Origin: Bacillus sp. SG-1
Lineage (GTDB): Bacteria > Bacillota > Bacilli > Bacillales > Bacillaceae_B
DNA length: 64,000 nucleotides
NCBI RefSeq assembly: GCF_000181495.1
Contig: NZ_ABCF01000002.1
Location: 106,765-170,764 of the forward strand
Direction: 5' to 3'
The position numbers and the translations under genes are program-made. The stretch's first letter is position 1; every line of letters starts with the position of its first letter. This document shows positions 53,438-62,847 of the stretch, piece after piece. A model generated the notes under the pieces. It worked only from the letters and a program-made list of their open reading frames with translations. It was not told the origin of the DNA and made no database searches.

Positions 53438-54033
53438 TATTCTTGTCCTTCTTTAATCAACGCTTCGATATCCATTGCGATTTGGTCAAAAGGAACTTCT
53501 TCGTAGCCGCCATAACTTTTAACGGTTACCCCTTCCTGATTGACCAAATAAAAGCTGGTCTGATGAACGACTTGATCATTGTTTGGATCATTTGCAACAA
53601 GGGATTTAAATGATTTCTCTGCAAATTGAGAAATGTGGTCTTGTGAATAACCAGTCAGCAAATCCCACTTGCTTGTATCAGCATCGTACTTACTGATAAA
53701 TTCAGATAATGTTTCAGGCGTATCCACTTCAGGATCCACACTGAATGAAACAATTCGGTAATCTTCAATACCCTCTTCCTTCAACTTTTCCTGAAGGAGA
53801 GTCAAATTATAGGTCATTGGGGGACAAACTGTATTACAGTTTGTAAAAATGAAATCGGCGATCCACACTTCTCCCTTTAAATCCTCAAGGCTTACAGTTT
53901 CATTATTTTGGTTAGTATAACTGAAATCCTGAACTTTCCAATTGTGGTCTGCTTTAAATCCGCCATTACCGCATGCTGCAAGTATGACTGCAGACACTAT
54001 CAAAAAAGCCAGCAGCTTATATTTTTTAAACAA
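53437..54033 (-). CDS. ypmQ: SCO1/SenC family copper chaperone
   Basis: 198 residues with a lipoprotein signal (ILAAC) and a thioredoxin-like Sco domain. The copper-binding motif CNTVCPPM is intact, with a distal histidine (VVHQTSFYLV). Sco proteins assemble the CuA centre of cytochrome c oxidase. It resembles B. subtilis YpmQ. It acts outside the membrane. AGGGATTTC precedes the start. Confidence 0.88.
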   Translation of the reverse strand: MFKKYKLLAFLIVSAVILAACGNGGFKADHNWKVQDFSYTNQNNETVSLEDLKGEVWIADFIFTNCNTVCPPMTYNLTLLQEKLKEEGIEDYRIVSFSVDPEVDTPETLSEFISKYDADTSKWDLLTGYSQDHISQFAEKSFKSLVANDPNNDQVVHQTSFYLVNQEGVTVKSYGGYEEVPFDQIAMDIEALIKEGQE

Positions 54034-54153
54034 AGAAATCCCTCCAAACTTTCATGCAATAATCTCAACTTCTTTACTATGTTAGTGTAAACGCCAAAAG
54101 AATACAATCTACATAGAAAATTTTACATGAATATTTTGTGAAGGGATTTCCTT

Positions 54154-54954
54154 TTAACTATTAATCAGGCTGCCAATGGCCCCTGCAAAAGCTCCATTCT
54201 CTAAGAACACTGGTTCATACTCCATGATGTCTACAAATTGTGAAAGATCCGATTTTAATAGCGGATTACCAGACAGTGCACCTCCGGTAAAAACGATTGT
54301 TTTAATACCTTCCGTCTCAGCAGCACGAGCAGCAAGGAGAATGATAGTTTCAGCAATCATGTTAATCATTGATCTTAAGGAATCGTTCGGAGTTTCCTCT
54401 CCGGACAGGTCCCCAGCAAAGTTTGCCGCTGTCAGAAAGCCCGGAATGGGAGGCTCCTCGCCTTCATAAAGGTCCTTCACCAGCAAATCGACATTTTCCC
54501 GGTTGCCAGACTTCGCCTCAGAGATTATTTCGCTAAAGGAAACTTTTCCTGATAATATTTTTCCCAGTCCCATTATAGTTCCTCCGCCCATCCCAGTTCC
54601 TAATAGGCGTCGGTATTCCCCTTTTTCTTGATTGACCCAGAAGAAAGAGGTTCCGGTTCCTATATTGGCTAAGATAAATGGACCTTGTCTCGCGTGCTCC
54701 TCGGCTAAAAGGTGTGCTGAACCTTCACATACCGCCTTGAATTCAGATATCTCCGTAGAGTTATTAAGGATTTTTTTGACTAAACCCGCTTTTCCGCCCG
54801 TTACATAGAACTCTGACGAAGGTGACAGCCACTGAATCCATTGGCTCATTTGGTTAATGTCTCTGGAAGGGAAGGTTTTGTAATGCCTTCTTCCTTTTTC
54901 ATGAAAAACTACCTTGGTCAGTGACCCTCCGGCATCGATACCAACTTTATTCAT
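54154..54954 (-). CDS. coaW: Type II pantothenate kinase
   Basis: 266 residues of the ASKHA fold. VGIDAGGSLTKVVF binds phosphate, GTGTSFFWV and LLGTGMGGGTIMGLG are conserved, and VFTGGALSGNPLL binds adenosine. CoaW makes 4'-phosphopantetheine precursors for CoA and is typical of staphylococci and some Bacilli. It overlaps the preceding 54951 gene by 4 bases (ATGA), so they are translationally coupled. Confidence 0.9.
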   Translation of the reverse strand: MNKVGIDAGGSLTKVVFHEKGRRHYKTFPSRDINQMSQWIQWLSPSSEFYVTGGKAGLVKKILNNSTEISEFKAVCEGSAHLLAEEHARQGPFILANIGTGTSFFWVNQEKGEYRRLLGTGMGGGTIMGLGKILSGKVSFSEIISEAKSGNRENVDLLVKDLYEGEEPPIPGFLTAANFAGDLSGEETPNDSLRSMINMIAETIILLAARAAETEGIKTIVFTGGALSGNPLLKSDLSQFVDIMEYEPVFLENGAFAGAIGSLINS

Positions 54955-55244
54955 GAAGCTGAATCCTTCCTCTTAGAGAATAAGAAAGCCAATATAACTC
55001 CGTTTAATACCATTATCATCAGAAAGCAAACCAAGAAATAGAAAATGCCAGTAAGCTGTTCATCAGCATTGTTCTCTGTAAAAAACCACCATATGGAGCC
55101 CAGCAGCAAAATAATGAAATTAAATATAGTCCCTTCGATAAATGGCTTTTTATAACTATTGAAATCAAGCAGCCGCTTCCAGCTCCATATAAAAGAAACT
55201 GCAGCAGCCAGGAGAACGATCAATAAAAACAAGAGTAATTGCAT
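54951..55244 (-). CDS. Three-helix membrane protein, unknown function
   Basis: The ATG at 55244 (MQLLLFLLIVLL) has AGGTGG at 8 nt, giving 97 residues with three helices. The stop shares 4 bases with the coaW start. No family is recognised. Coupling to coaW does not by itself suggest a role in CoA synthesis. Confidence 0.65.
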   Translation of the reverse strand: MQLLLFLLIVLLAAAVSFIWSWKRLLDFNSYKKPFIEGTIFNFIILLLGSIWWFFTENNADEQLTGIFYFLVCFLMIMVLNGVILAFLFSKRKDSAS

Positions 55245-55597
55245 GTCTCGAACCACCTGCCATCTTTAAGATATTTCTATCTTATTAGTAATTTATGCTA
55301 ATTTAAAGTAAAATGGAAAAAATAATCGTCTAATTGGCGAATTACCCGTGCACTTCTAAATTTAAACTGCATATGGCGTGATAGCGTGAGCCAAGTTATT
55401 TCTTTAAAATAAAAACGGGATGTCTCCCTGCTACACAAAAACCAAGAGATTCAGCTAGTTTTATGGAAGCGGTTAAGTTTAGGATGAAGATAATATATTG
55501 AAGTAAATGATGAAGGTAAAAAGTGCACCCTCGACTCTTTGGATGGATTTTCAACTGAAATGAAACCATACTTATCTAACTTTTGCCATGCTGAAAT
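55245..55597. other. Intergenic region, no gene seen
   Basis: No gene or repeat recognised. It precedes the sbcCD terminator. Confidence 0.35.
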
Positions 55598-55629
55598 AAA
55601 AAAAAGGACCCGGAAATCTCCAGGTCCTC
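55598..55629 (-). terminator. Terminator after sbcC
   Basis: GGACCTGGAGATTTCCGGGTCC is not a run beyond two arms of 8 bp with a 6-nt loop; it is followed by TTTTTTTT on the minus strand. Confidence 0.85.
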
Positions 55630-55637
55630 CTTACCTA

Positions 55638-58600
55638 TTATGCTAAAAAGTGAAACTCTGTGGTACTTCCGTGTTGGGATGCGATTACTTCAAGACGGGC
55701 ATCGATCCTCTCTTTCAACTCAGGCACGTGGGAGATGAGTCCGACGAGGCGGCCGCTGCTCTGAATATCCATCAAAGCTTCGATTGCGTGGTCAAGAGAT
55801 TCAGGATCGAGAGTACCGAACCCTTCATCAATGAACATCGTTGCCAGGGAGACTCCTCCTGCATACTGCTGGACGACATCGGCCAGACCTAATGCCAATG
55901 ATAAGGCCGCTTTAAAGCTTTCTCCGCCGGAAAGAGTTTTCACATGCCGTTCTTGTCCCGTGTATTGGTCGAAGACGAGCAGCTCCAACCCACTCTGAAC
56001 ATTTCCTTTACTTCGATCTCTTTTTCGGATCAGCCTGTATCTTCCTGATGTCATCTTCATCAATCTGTCATTTGCCACCAGCAGGATATCCTCCAGGAAA
56101 GATGCCAGGACATAACGTTCAAAGGTCAGGCGGTGGGCATTTTGTCCCCTTGCCATTTCTGAAAGATGTCCAGCAATGCTGTACCTTTCTTCCAGGTCTT
56201 TCATCTGTTTATTGAGGTTGCAGACGTACTCATGTATTGATTGATTCTCAGAAATTTTCATCTTCAAGGAATTATATTCTTCATTCAACTTCTTAAGTTC
56301 CTCGTTTATTTCTGTAAAAATCAGCTGGAGTTTTTCAAGCTGTGGTTCTTCCGTATCCTGAAGGGCCTTTTCAAGTTCTTCCAGTCTATCATGAACGGAG
56401 CGGACTTCTTCTCCGTAACTTGTAACTTTCTTTTCCATTAAACTGATCTCTGACTCTGCTCTTCTAGCTTCTTGAAAGGCTTTATAGTTCTCAAATCCCT
56501 GCTCTTCAAGGATTTGAAGGAATTTATTCCGTTCTTCCTCCATTTCCGCCTGAAGCCTTGAGGCAGATTGCTGTTTATCTTTCACTTGAACTTCATTCAC
56601 AGACACTTCTTTTAACAAACGATTATATAATTCCTGCGCTTTTTCATAGGATGCCTTTAAGGTATTCAGTTTATCTTGTGCTGTCTTCAAAGCTGCATTG
56701 AATTTTTCCCTTGTTCTGATTTCAAGTGGAATAGCAGTCCTCCTGCTGTCTAAAGCACCTTTTTTTGCATGGAAAGCTTCCGACACACCTAATTCATCGC
56801 CTTTTAGCTTTTCCAATCTTTCCTCTTGCTCTGTTATTCCCGTTTTAGCTGCTTCTATCCTTTCAACAATAGAGTTGAGTTCTTTCAATTGCAGACTGAA
56901 TCCTTTCAGTTGAATATTCTTATTCTCCAAGTTGTTTCTTATTGAGGTAAGTTCCAAATCGACCTCTTCCTCTTTAAAAACCTCGCGAACTTGGATTATT
57001 TCTTCGAGTGCTTCTTGTTTTTGAGTGTGGACGGCGTTGTACTTGGCTTCAATTTCATAAAAAGCTCTGCTTGTCGCATTCTCGTGCTTTTCTTTTACCA
57101 TCACCATTTCTTTTGCGGCCTTGATATCTTTTTCATCCGGAAGATCATCCTGTAGATGAGCAAGATTGGGATGGTGTTCGGATCCGCAAACCGGGCATGG
57201 ATCCTTATCAACAAGTTTAGAGGCGAGAATTCCAGCCTGCGCTTTGTTCCATCTGTCTTCCAGCCAGATTAAAGTAGAACGGGCATCTTCAACTTCTTGA
57301 GAAGCAGAGTGATACTGTTCTTTGCGGTTGGCTAGTATTCGTTCCACTTCCACGGTTTCTTTCTGTAATTTTTGCAGCTGTGTAAAAAGTTTCTCTTCAC
57401 TCTGTAACTGTGTAACCTCTTTTTCTAATTCGAAGGACTTTAATCGCAGCTCTTCTAAATTTACTTTTTTTCTTTCCTGCTCATTTAGAAGGACTTTTTT
57501 CGAATTCAGCTCCACTGACTTTCGGCTGATCTCATTTTTCAATTGATTCCTCTTTATGTCCAAATCCTTAACTTCATCCTCGAGCTGTCCAAGTGAGTAT
57601 ACATCTTCTTTTAACCCTTCAAGTGTATTGACTTTCTTGGCTGCTTCATTTCTTGCTTCTTCCTTTTGCTGCTCTTCTTCCCAATTTTTCCGTGCCTTGC
57701 TCATCTTATCTGCTAATTCTTGTTGTTCTGCCAGCAGCTTTTCTAATTCACGCTCGACTGTCTTTAATTCACGGCTTAATCTGCGGCAATACTCATCTTG
57801 CTGCACCAATTTATCCGCTTGGTAAGCTTTTTTAATTTGTATTTTCAATTTATCAATTTCTTCTTGTCTTTTTTCAAGAGAGCGCTTTTCTTCCCGCAGG
57901 GCTCTTCTTTTCTCAAACTGTTCTACCAGTTTTTGAGCTTGAACCAATTGTGCTTGAAGCTGGTCCCGTTCTTTGTGCTTTTCTTCATAAGTATGATTCA
58001 GTTGAGATAGGTTTTCTTCCATCATTTCAATATGCAGCTGGAGCTTCTCCAGTATCATATGATCATTTAAAGGCTCCTTAAGAAGAAGTTCCCTCAGTTC
58101 CTCATTCTGTTCCGGATGAATGCCCAGTAGGCGCCTGGTTCTATCTTCGATGGCTTTTTCGACATCCCGTTTCAAGAGGTCGCTTTCTTCCTTTAACTTA
58201 TCTTGAATAATTTTGTAAAATTCGGTGTGAAAAAGCCTTTGCAGAATGCCTTCCTTATCCTTACTGTCTGAAGTCAACAGTTTCCTGAATTCCCCTTGTG
58301 GAATCATCAGAATCTGCCTGAACTGGTTCGCATCGAGCTGAATGATTTCTTTGATCTTCTCATCTACATCTCGGACATTTGCTGCCAACAGCTGTTTTTC
58401 TCCATTTTCATTTATGGCATAAAGTTCAGCCTTGGCGTTGACTGTTGTGAAGCCTTCCCCACGTGCCTTCTTTTTTTCCTGTTGGGGAGAACGAATGATA
58501 AGGTATATCTTCCCACGCAGAGAAAAGGTCAATGAGACTTCCGTTACATCATCGTCATTGGCAAATTGACTGCGCAGGTCATTGCCGTGCCTGTCTTCTC

Positions 58601-58772
58601 CGGATGCCTTCCCATAAATCGCAAAGGATATTCCATCAAAAATGGTTGTCTTGCCGGCGCCTGTCTTTCCTGAAATCACAAACATGGTCCTATGTCCCAG
58701 AAGCTGAAAGTCAATAGTTTCGGCACTGGGATAAGGTCCGAATGCCTGCATCGTTAACTTCAATGGCCTCAT
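55638..58772 (-). CDS. sbcC: Exonuclease subunit SbcC (Rad50-like)
   Basis: 1044 residues. The N-terminal Walker A is GKTGAGKTTIFDG near residue 35. Two long coiled coils flank a zinc hook CPVC near residue 525. The C-terminal ABC signature LSGGESF and Walker B (TMFIDEGFG) follow near the end. With SbcD it forms the nuclease that opens hairpins and processes double-strand breaks. Its start overlaps sbcD by 4 bases (ATGA). Confidence 0.96.
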   Translation of the reverse strand: MRPLKLTMQAFGPYPSAETIDFQLLGHRTMFVISGKTGAGKTTIFDGISFAIYGKASGEDRHGNDLRSQFANDDDVTEVSLTFSLRGKIYLIIRSPQQEKKKARGEGFTTVNAKAELYAINENGEKQLLAANVRDVDEKIKEIIQLDANQFRQILMIPQGEFRKLLTSDSKDKEGILQRLFHTEFYKIIQDKLKEESDLLKRDVEKAIEDRTRRLLGIHPEQNEELRELLLKEPLNDHMILEKLQLHIEMMEENLSQLNHTYEEKHKERDQLQAQLVQAQKLVEQFEKRRALREEKRSLEKRQEEIDKLKIQIKKAYQADKLVQQDEYCRRLSRELKTVERELEKLLAEQQELADKMSKARKNWEEEQQKEEARNEAAKKVNTLEGLKEDVYSLGQLEDEVKDLDIKRNQLKNEISRKSVELNSKKVLLNEQERKKVNLEELRLKSFELEKEVTQLQSEEKLFTQLQKLQKETVEVERILANRKEQYHSASQEVEDARSTLIWLEDRWNKAQAGILASKLVDKDPCPVCGSEHHPNLAHLQDDLPDEKDIKAAKEMVMVKEKHENATSRAFYEIEAKYNAVHTQKQEALEEIIQVREVFKEEEVDLELTSIRNNLENKNIQLKGFSLQLKELNSIVERIEAAKTGITEQEERLEKLKGDELGVSEAFHAKKGALDSRRTAIPLEIRTREKFNAALKTAQDKLNTLKASYEKAQELYNRLLKEVSVNEVQVKDKQQSASRLQAEMEEERNKFLQILEEQGFENYKAFQEARRAESEISLMEKKVTSYGEEVRSVHDRLEELEKALQDTEEPQLEKLQLIFTEINEELKKLNEEYNSLKMKISENQSIHEYVCNLNKQMKDLEERYSIAGHLSEMARGQNAHRLTFERYVLASFLEDILLVANDRLMKMTSGRYRLIRKRDRSKGNVQSGLELLVFDQYTGQERHVKTLSGGESFKAALSLALGLADVVQQYAGGVSLATMFIDEGFGTLDPESLDHAIEALMDIQSSGRLVGLISHVPELKERIDARLEVIASQHGSTTEFHFLA

Positions 58773-59914
58773 TTCTTTTCAGCCTCCTTCTTTGCCTTCT
58801 CGATAACGCTTATCATAATTTCCTTTTTTTCTTCAGTGAAGTCCATAGTGGTCATTTCATCATAAAATTGTTGAAAAAGTTCCAGTTCTGATTTTTTGTC
58901 ATCCCTTGTGGTCGAATAATCCTCTTTGACCCTTAAATCATATTGTTCTACTTTTCTTTCAAGATGAAGAACATTTGGATATACTTGTCTCAATTTATTG
59001 ATTGGGTCAAACAGGGCACCTTCATCCCGCAAGATCACTTTTAGGAAGTCATCTGTTTTCTGCTGCTGAAAGAATTGCGGATCCAGGAGTTCTTCCAAAT
59101 GCCCTTCAATTTCGCGCATATCCTGTTTTGGAGTAAGAGTCTTTTCCTCAATCGAAATACTGCCTTTTGCATCTATTTCAACTATCGAAACGGCCTTCCT
59201 CTGTTTGGCCTCCGAGAATGAATATTTTAATAGAGACCCAGAATATTTCACCCGCTCATGCTTAATCGCGTCAGGACTGTGTAAGTGACCAAGAGCGGTA
59301 TAGTGGAACGGGGCGAACAATTCAGAACCGACGCAGCCCGATCCCCCTACTGACAAAGTTCTCTCTGAATCAGATGTCTTGCCTCCGAGAACAAAGGCAT
59401 GTCCAACAAACACATGTGGTTCAGCAGGGTCCATATTCTTTTCTATCTCACCGATAAGGGCTTGCATTGCATCATGATGGGATTGAATAGAATCGTTCTG
59501 AAGAAGCTGCTTCACGATGCCCGGCTCAGCATAGGGAATTAAATGAAAATTAACCCCTTCGACCTGGATCGGTGAGAAATCATTGGTCAGCTTCCCTTTC
59601 AAATACAATCGACTCTGGCGATACCAGGAAGTACCGAATGACAACCGTTCGGCACTGTCATGGTTACCCGAAATGGCGATCACCGGTGTCTCAAGCTCAA
59701 CATTTATCTTATAAAGGATTTCATCCAATAATTCAACGGCTTCCGTAGGCGGTACGGAACGATCATACAGGTCACCGGCAATAACAACCGCATCCGGTTT
59801 CTCTTCTTCTACTAAATTCACAAATTGATACAGCACTTCCCGCTGCTGTTCTGTCATATAAATACCATGCACCAGCTTGCCCAAATGCCAGTCTGCTGTA
59901 TGTATAAACTTCAT
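58769..59914 (-). CDS. sbcD: Exonuclease subunit SbcD (Mre11-like)
   Basis: The ATG at 59914 (MKFIHTADWHLGK) follows GAGGGG and is preferred over the GTG at 59923, giving 381 residues. Metallophosphoesterase motifs are HTADWHLG, GDLYDR, GNHDSAER and GHLHSP. The C-terminal part is the SbcC-binding region. It is the nuclease subunit of SbcCD and the first gene of the operon. Confidence 0.96.
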   Translation of the reverse strand: MKFIHTADWHLGKLVHGIYMTEQQREVLYQFVNLVEEEKPDAVVIAGDLYDRSVPPTEAVELLDEILYKINVELETPVIAISGNHDSAERLSFGTSWYRQSRLYLKGKLTNDFSPIQVEGVNFHLIPYAEPGIVKQLLQNDSIQSHHDAMQALIGEIEKNMDPAEPHVFVGHAFVLGGKTSDSERTLSVGGSGCVGSELFAPFHYTALGHLHSPDAIKHERVKYSGSLLKYSFSEAKQRKAVSIVEIDAKGSISIEEKTLTPKQDMREIEGHLEELLDPQFFQQQKTDDFLKVILRDEGALFDPINKLRQVYPNVLHLERKVEQYDLRVKEDYSTTRDDKKSELELFQQFYDEMTTMDFTEEKKEIMISVIEKAKKEAEKK

Positions 59915-60052
59915 TACGGTCACCCCTCGAACAAATATTCTATCCGTATTATATCAGAGATTTCTCTTGGTTTGTTACAGTTCTTGGGAGATGGCATGAA
60001 TTAACGGAGTATGAAAAGGGGGACACAAGAAGATAACCGTTTTAACATTTAA

Positions 60053-60236
60053 GGGTGTTTTCGAATAGATTGTGCTTTCGGCAAAATCTCTAGTGCCGGT
60101 TTCTTTCCCTGGTTACAAGGTTTTTTCTCTCTGAACAGGGAGAGCAGCTCTTTTCTTCCTTGCTTACCAGGATATTTCGAGTGATTGATGTCTATATTTT
60201 TCGAAGTTCATATTAAATTCCTAAATAAAATAGCGC
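60053..60236 (+). repeat. MITE-like element, diverged copy
   Basis: Matches the copy at 60286 in TGTTTTCGAA, GCTTTCGG, AGTGCCGGTTT, CTCTCTGAACAGGGAG and CAGGATATTTCG. The right inverted end is lost. Confidence 0.75.
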
Positions 60237-60285
60237 TTAACCCGACCTGGATTTGGTAAGGTAAGCGCTGACCTGCTTTATTGAT

Positions 60286-60472
60286 GGCTGTTTTCGTAAG
60301 GTTGTTGCTTTCGGAAAAATCCCTAGTGCCGGATTTTCTCCCTGGTTAAACGGTTTTTTCTCTCTGAACAGGGAGGTAGCTCTTTTCTTCCTGGCATACC
60401 AGGATATTTCGTGTGAATGATATATATTTTTCGAAATCAAATTAAATAGCAACAAAGCTTAAGAATAGAGCC
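60286..60472 (+). repeat. MITE-like element, best copy
   Basis: 187 bp. Left end GGCTGTTTTCGTAAGGTTG, then TTGCTTTCGG, and right end AGCAACAAAGCTTAAGAATA-GAGCC, inverted repeats of about 25 bp with several mismatches. No reading frame is inside, so it would need a transposase in trans. It ends directly at the stop of the YvrJ gene. Confidence 0.8.
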
Positions 60473-60613
60473 TTATTGATTCTTCATCTCCTGCGGCAGC
60501 ATCCGAATGGAGCTAATGACAGCTTCAAGCTTTGACTCGATTCGATGAAGCAGGTACATCGTAACCACAATCGGAAAACCGACTTCAGAGATAAACGGAA
60601 TCAGTTGTTCCAT
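60473..60613 (-). CDS. YvrJ family protein
   Basis: 46 residues: MEQLIPFISEVGFPIVVTMY then LLHRIESKLEAVISSIRML. The sequence is the YvrJ small-protein family, one hydrophobic helix plus an amphipathic tail. GAAGGAGGTG is before the ATG at 60613. It ends where the MITE-like copy begins. It is the third gene of a DUF1659-DUF2922-YvrJ set. Confidence 0.88.
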   Translation of the reverse strand: MEQLIPFISEVGFPIVVTMYLLHRIESKLEAVISSIRMLPQEMKNQ

Positions 60614-60703
60614 TCTCTTCACCTCCTTCAAGATAAGATTTAAACACTTCTCTATTAAAGAAGGTGCCCTATGGCCGAAGCCGACAGGACACCTTTACTG
60701 CCA

Positions 60704-60919
60704 TTACACTTCATATTCCGTCACATTGCGCTCGATTACCCGCGCTCCCTTTGCTGCAGCCAAGGCGCCACTATTACTTTGGAAGACATTTGTGGCAATC
60801 AGAGTGTCCATAACCATTTTTACATTGGCTGGATCTACTGGTTCAATTGGTTCGTCAATGGATAGACGCGCCGTTTTCCCCAACTGGGTAGTGAATTGTA
60901 ATTCCAATGTTTTTGCCAT
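60704..60919 (-). CDS. DUF2922 family protein
   Basis: 71 residues: AKTLELQFTTQLGKTARLSI, VDPANVKMVMDTLIATNVF and RVIERNVTEYEV match DUF2922. Function is unknown; it is found with DUF1659 and YvrJ in Bacilli. GAAAGGAGGTG precedes the ATG. Confidence 0.88.
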   Translation of the reverse strand: MAKTLELQFTTQLGKTARLSIDEPIEPVDPANVKMVMDTLIATNVFQSNSGALAAAKGARVIERNVTEYEV

Positions 60920-60956
60920 TAATCACACCTCCTTTCTACTAAACCCCAACCATTAC

Positions 60957-61175
60957 TTAGGCGTTGATGTCAAAGCTGTCATTCTTCTCAAGCAGTACCA
61001 GCGGTCTTACACTCAGTCCTGCCAATGCATCTGCTGCCTGAAGAATTTCATCTGGCGGCGAAGCATAATTAATATTGCTGTAAGTCTTGTTGGAATATTG
61101 CGGCTTACCTTCTGAATCCACTCCATTATCAAACACCATTTTAAGCTTGATACTTTTCAAATCTGCTGTTGCCAT
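60957..61175 (-). CDS. DUF1659 family protein
   Basis: The ATG at 61175 (MATADLKSIKLKMVFDNGVD) follows GGAGGTGAGG, giving 72 residues. KPQYSNKTYSNINYASPPDEI and ADALAGLSVRPLV identify DUF1659. It is the first gene of the three-gene set. The function is unknown. Confidence 0.88.
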   Translation of the reverse strand: MATADLKSIKLKMVFDNGVDSEGKPQYSNKTYSNINYASPPDEILQAADALAGLSVRPLVLLEKNDSFDINA

Positions 61176-61469
61176 GTGCCTCACCTCCTTTCACCCTTTA
61201 TATAGAAAAAAGAGGTGGATATGGACACCTGGAAATTCAGGTTTCTTAAACTTTTTAATAGAGACTTTTTTGGTTTGGTTTATGTGAGGGAGTTATCTAT
61301 GGAAACTGTGATCAGCAGGCTGAGGGAGGATTCAGGACGAGATGCATATTGCGTTGTGATCCAATTGCCTATGTTGTCATTTTTGCCGAGATTGAATGGT
61401 TTGTTACTATTAGGGGCTGGTTTGTGTGGGGAATAGCAGGCGAGGCGGGATTCAGCTTATATTTGTATT

Positions 61470-61740
61470 GGAGTTTGCAGGTTAAGGAATGTCGCCTACC
61501 CATATTGCGTAGATTTTTATGTGATTTAGGAGGTATAGTTGCACTCACCTACCAATAATGTTCGCATTTGTATGAGAGTACAAGGTTTGGCGAAATGACA
61601 TACCAATAACTAGGTGATTTGTATGTGATGTATGAAATTAGCCTGCATTCACCTACCAATCATGCTCCCTTTCGTATGAGATTTTGTAGGTTAAGGAAAG
61701 TCGCATACCAATACCCATTGTTCCTGGTGCCTTGAAAGAC
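61470..61740. repeat. Degenerate direct repeats
   Basis: Two approximate units share GCAGGTTAAGGAA-like and GTAGGTTAAGGAAAGTCGCA starts and GCA(C/T)TCACCTACCAAT(A/C)ATG. They are non-coding, and their origin is unknown. The rest of 61185-61760 shows nothing else. Confidence 0.5.
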
Positions 61741-61759
61741 ATGTGGAATCTTGTTCCAC

Positions 61760-61796
61760 AAAAAAAGATTGCCCCTAGGTAGGGACAATCTTTTCT
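61760..61796 (-). terminator. Terminator after lipoprotein gene
   Basis: AAGATTGTCCCT and AGGGGCAATCTT are followed by TTTTT on the minus strand. Confidence 0.85.
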
Positions 61797-61805
61797 GACT
61801 ATCTA

Positions 61806-62339
61806 TTAGCCGTTAATATCGTTGCTAAGACTTGATTTTACAAGTCCTGCTTCTTCAAGAAGGCTTCCGATTTGCTCTTCAGCTTCTGTGAACTTTTCGT
61901 TTGCCGCGTCGAAGTTCACTTCTTCATTTTGAAGTTCAGCAGCTTTCATGTCATAAGATTCAGCAAGAGTCGTTTTGAATGTTTCAAGTTCTTCTTCAAA
62001 TTGAGAAAGATCTCCTGATACTTCAAATCCTTTTACTGCTTCACTAGCAGCTGCAGCCGATTCAGCAGCTGCCGCTTTCAGTTCTGCACTTGGAGCTTCT
62101 TCTCCGCCCATAGCAGCTTCATAGTCATTCAGCTCATTATCGATTCCGTTAAGCGTGCTAGTCATATTCAAGTAGAAGTCCATCATTGCACCTGAAGCAT
62201 CAACAGTTTCTTCTTCAGTTGCCTCTGTATCTTCCGCATTTTCAGCTGTGTTATCGCCAGCTGCATTGTTTTCTCCGTTGTTCGCACAACCTGCAACCGC
62301 TAACAAAAGAGCCAATGCTAACCACCATAATTTTTTCAT
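61806..62339 (-). CDS. Alanine/glutamate-rich lipoprotein, unknown function
   Basis: The ATG at 62339 (MKKLWWLALALLLAVAGC) has GAAAGG nine bases upstream, giving 177 residues. The lipobox AVAGC sets Cys18. The mature part is acidic (ENAEDTEATEEETVDASG) and then helical (AELKAAAAESAAAASEAV, FEEELETFKTTLAESYDMKAAEL). No family is recognised. It is likely to be a surface protein of coiled-coil type. A terminator follows. Confidence 0.75.
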   Translation of the reverse strand: MKKLWWLALALLLAVAGCANNGENNAAGDNTAENAEDTEATEEETVDASGAMMDFYLNMTSTLNGIDNELNDYEAAMGGEEAPSAELKAAAAESAAAASEAVKGFEVSGDLSQFEEELETFKTTLAESYDMKAAELQNEEVNFDAANEKFTEAEEQIGSLLEEAGLVKSSLSNDING

Positions 62340-62546
62340 GTTCTTCATCCTTTCTGATATCCCCATGTTGAATAGAATATTGGCAAGATAAGCAACTGCG
62401 TTTAAAGGCAGCTATCTATGTCTCAGCCGATATGTATCTTATCATGTCTTCCAGCCAAAGGTAAAGGAATATTCCCCCATTTCGTTAAAGTTTAAATATT
62501 GTAAATATTACCTGATTTCTGAATCAAAATAGCCAGAACCTTCTAC

Positions 62547-62575
62547 TTGAAAAATCGTTAAAACTATTCCATAAT
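62547..62575 (+). promoter_or_regulatory. Candidate promoter of selC
   Basis: TTGAAA (62547-62552) and CATAAT (62570-62575) are spaced by 17 nt, 18 nt before the tRNA. Confidence 0.65.
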
Positions 62576-62593
62576 AGATCTTGTTCAATACAT

Positions 62594-62690
62594 GGGGCTG
62601 ATTGTGTTGCTGGTGCATGCCTCGGTCTTCAAAACCGCTTGGGAGGCGCGTGCCGTCTCCGCTGGGTTCGATTCCCAGGCAGTCCCGCCA
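62594..62690 (+). tRNA. selC: Selenocysteine tRNA (anticodon UCA)
   Basis: 97 nt ending in an encoded CCA. The anticodon loop is CTTCAAA, with TCA at 62629-62631, as in known tRNA-Sec. The 5' end GGGGCTG pairs with CAGTCCC to give an unusually long acceptor (eighth pair A-G is unclear). The variable arm is long (GGGAGGC...GTCTCC), and the T-arm is CTGGG-TTCGATT-CCCAG. It reads UGA as selenocysteine after charging with Ser and conversion by SelA. Its only visible client here is the peroxiredoxin at 1982. Confidence 0.95.
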
Positions 62691-62720
62691 AATGTACATA
62701 ATAACACTAAAATATATTTG

Positions 62721-62753
62721 AGTCCTTATGGCATCTGCCTTAGGGGCTTTTTT
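62721..62753 (+). terminator. selC terminator
   Basis: AGTCCTTATGGC and GCCTTAGGGGCT form an imperfect stem followed by TTTTTT, 30 nt after selC. Confidence 0.7.
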
Positions 62754-62847
62754 AATTATTGTTCTTACCTTTCTTGTACATCCTGTAGGCAGCATAAATT
62801 AGTATGAAACCAATGATTATGCCGCTAAGATCTACTAATAATCCCAT
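62752..62847 (-). CDS. Very small membrane protein
   Basis: 31 residues: MGLLVDLSGIIIGFILIYA, then AYRMYKKGKNNN. One helix and a basic tail. AAAGGCGG lies before the ATG at 62847. It overlaps the T-tract of the selC terminator on the other strand. Too short for a family call. Confidence 0.5.
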   Translation of the reverse strand: MGLLVDLSGIIIGFILIYAAYRMYKKGKNNN

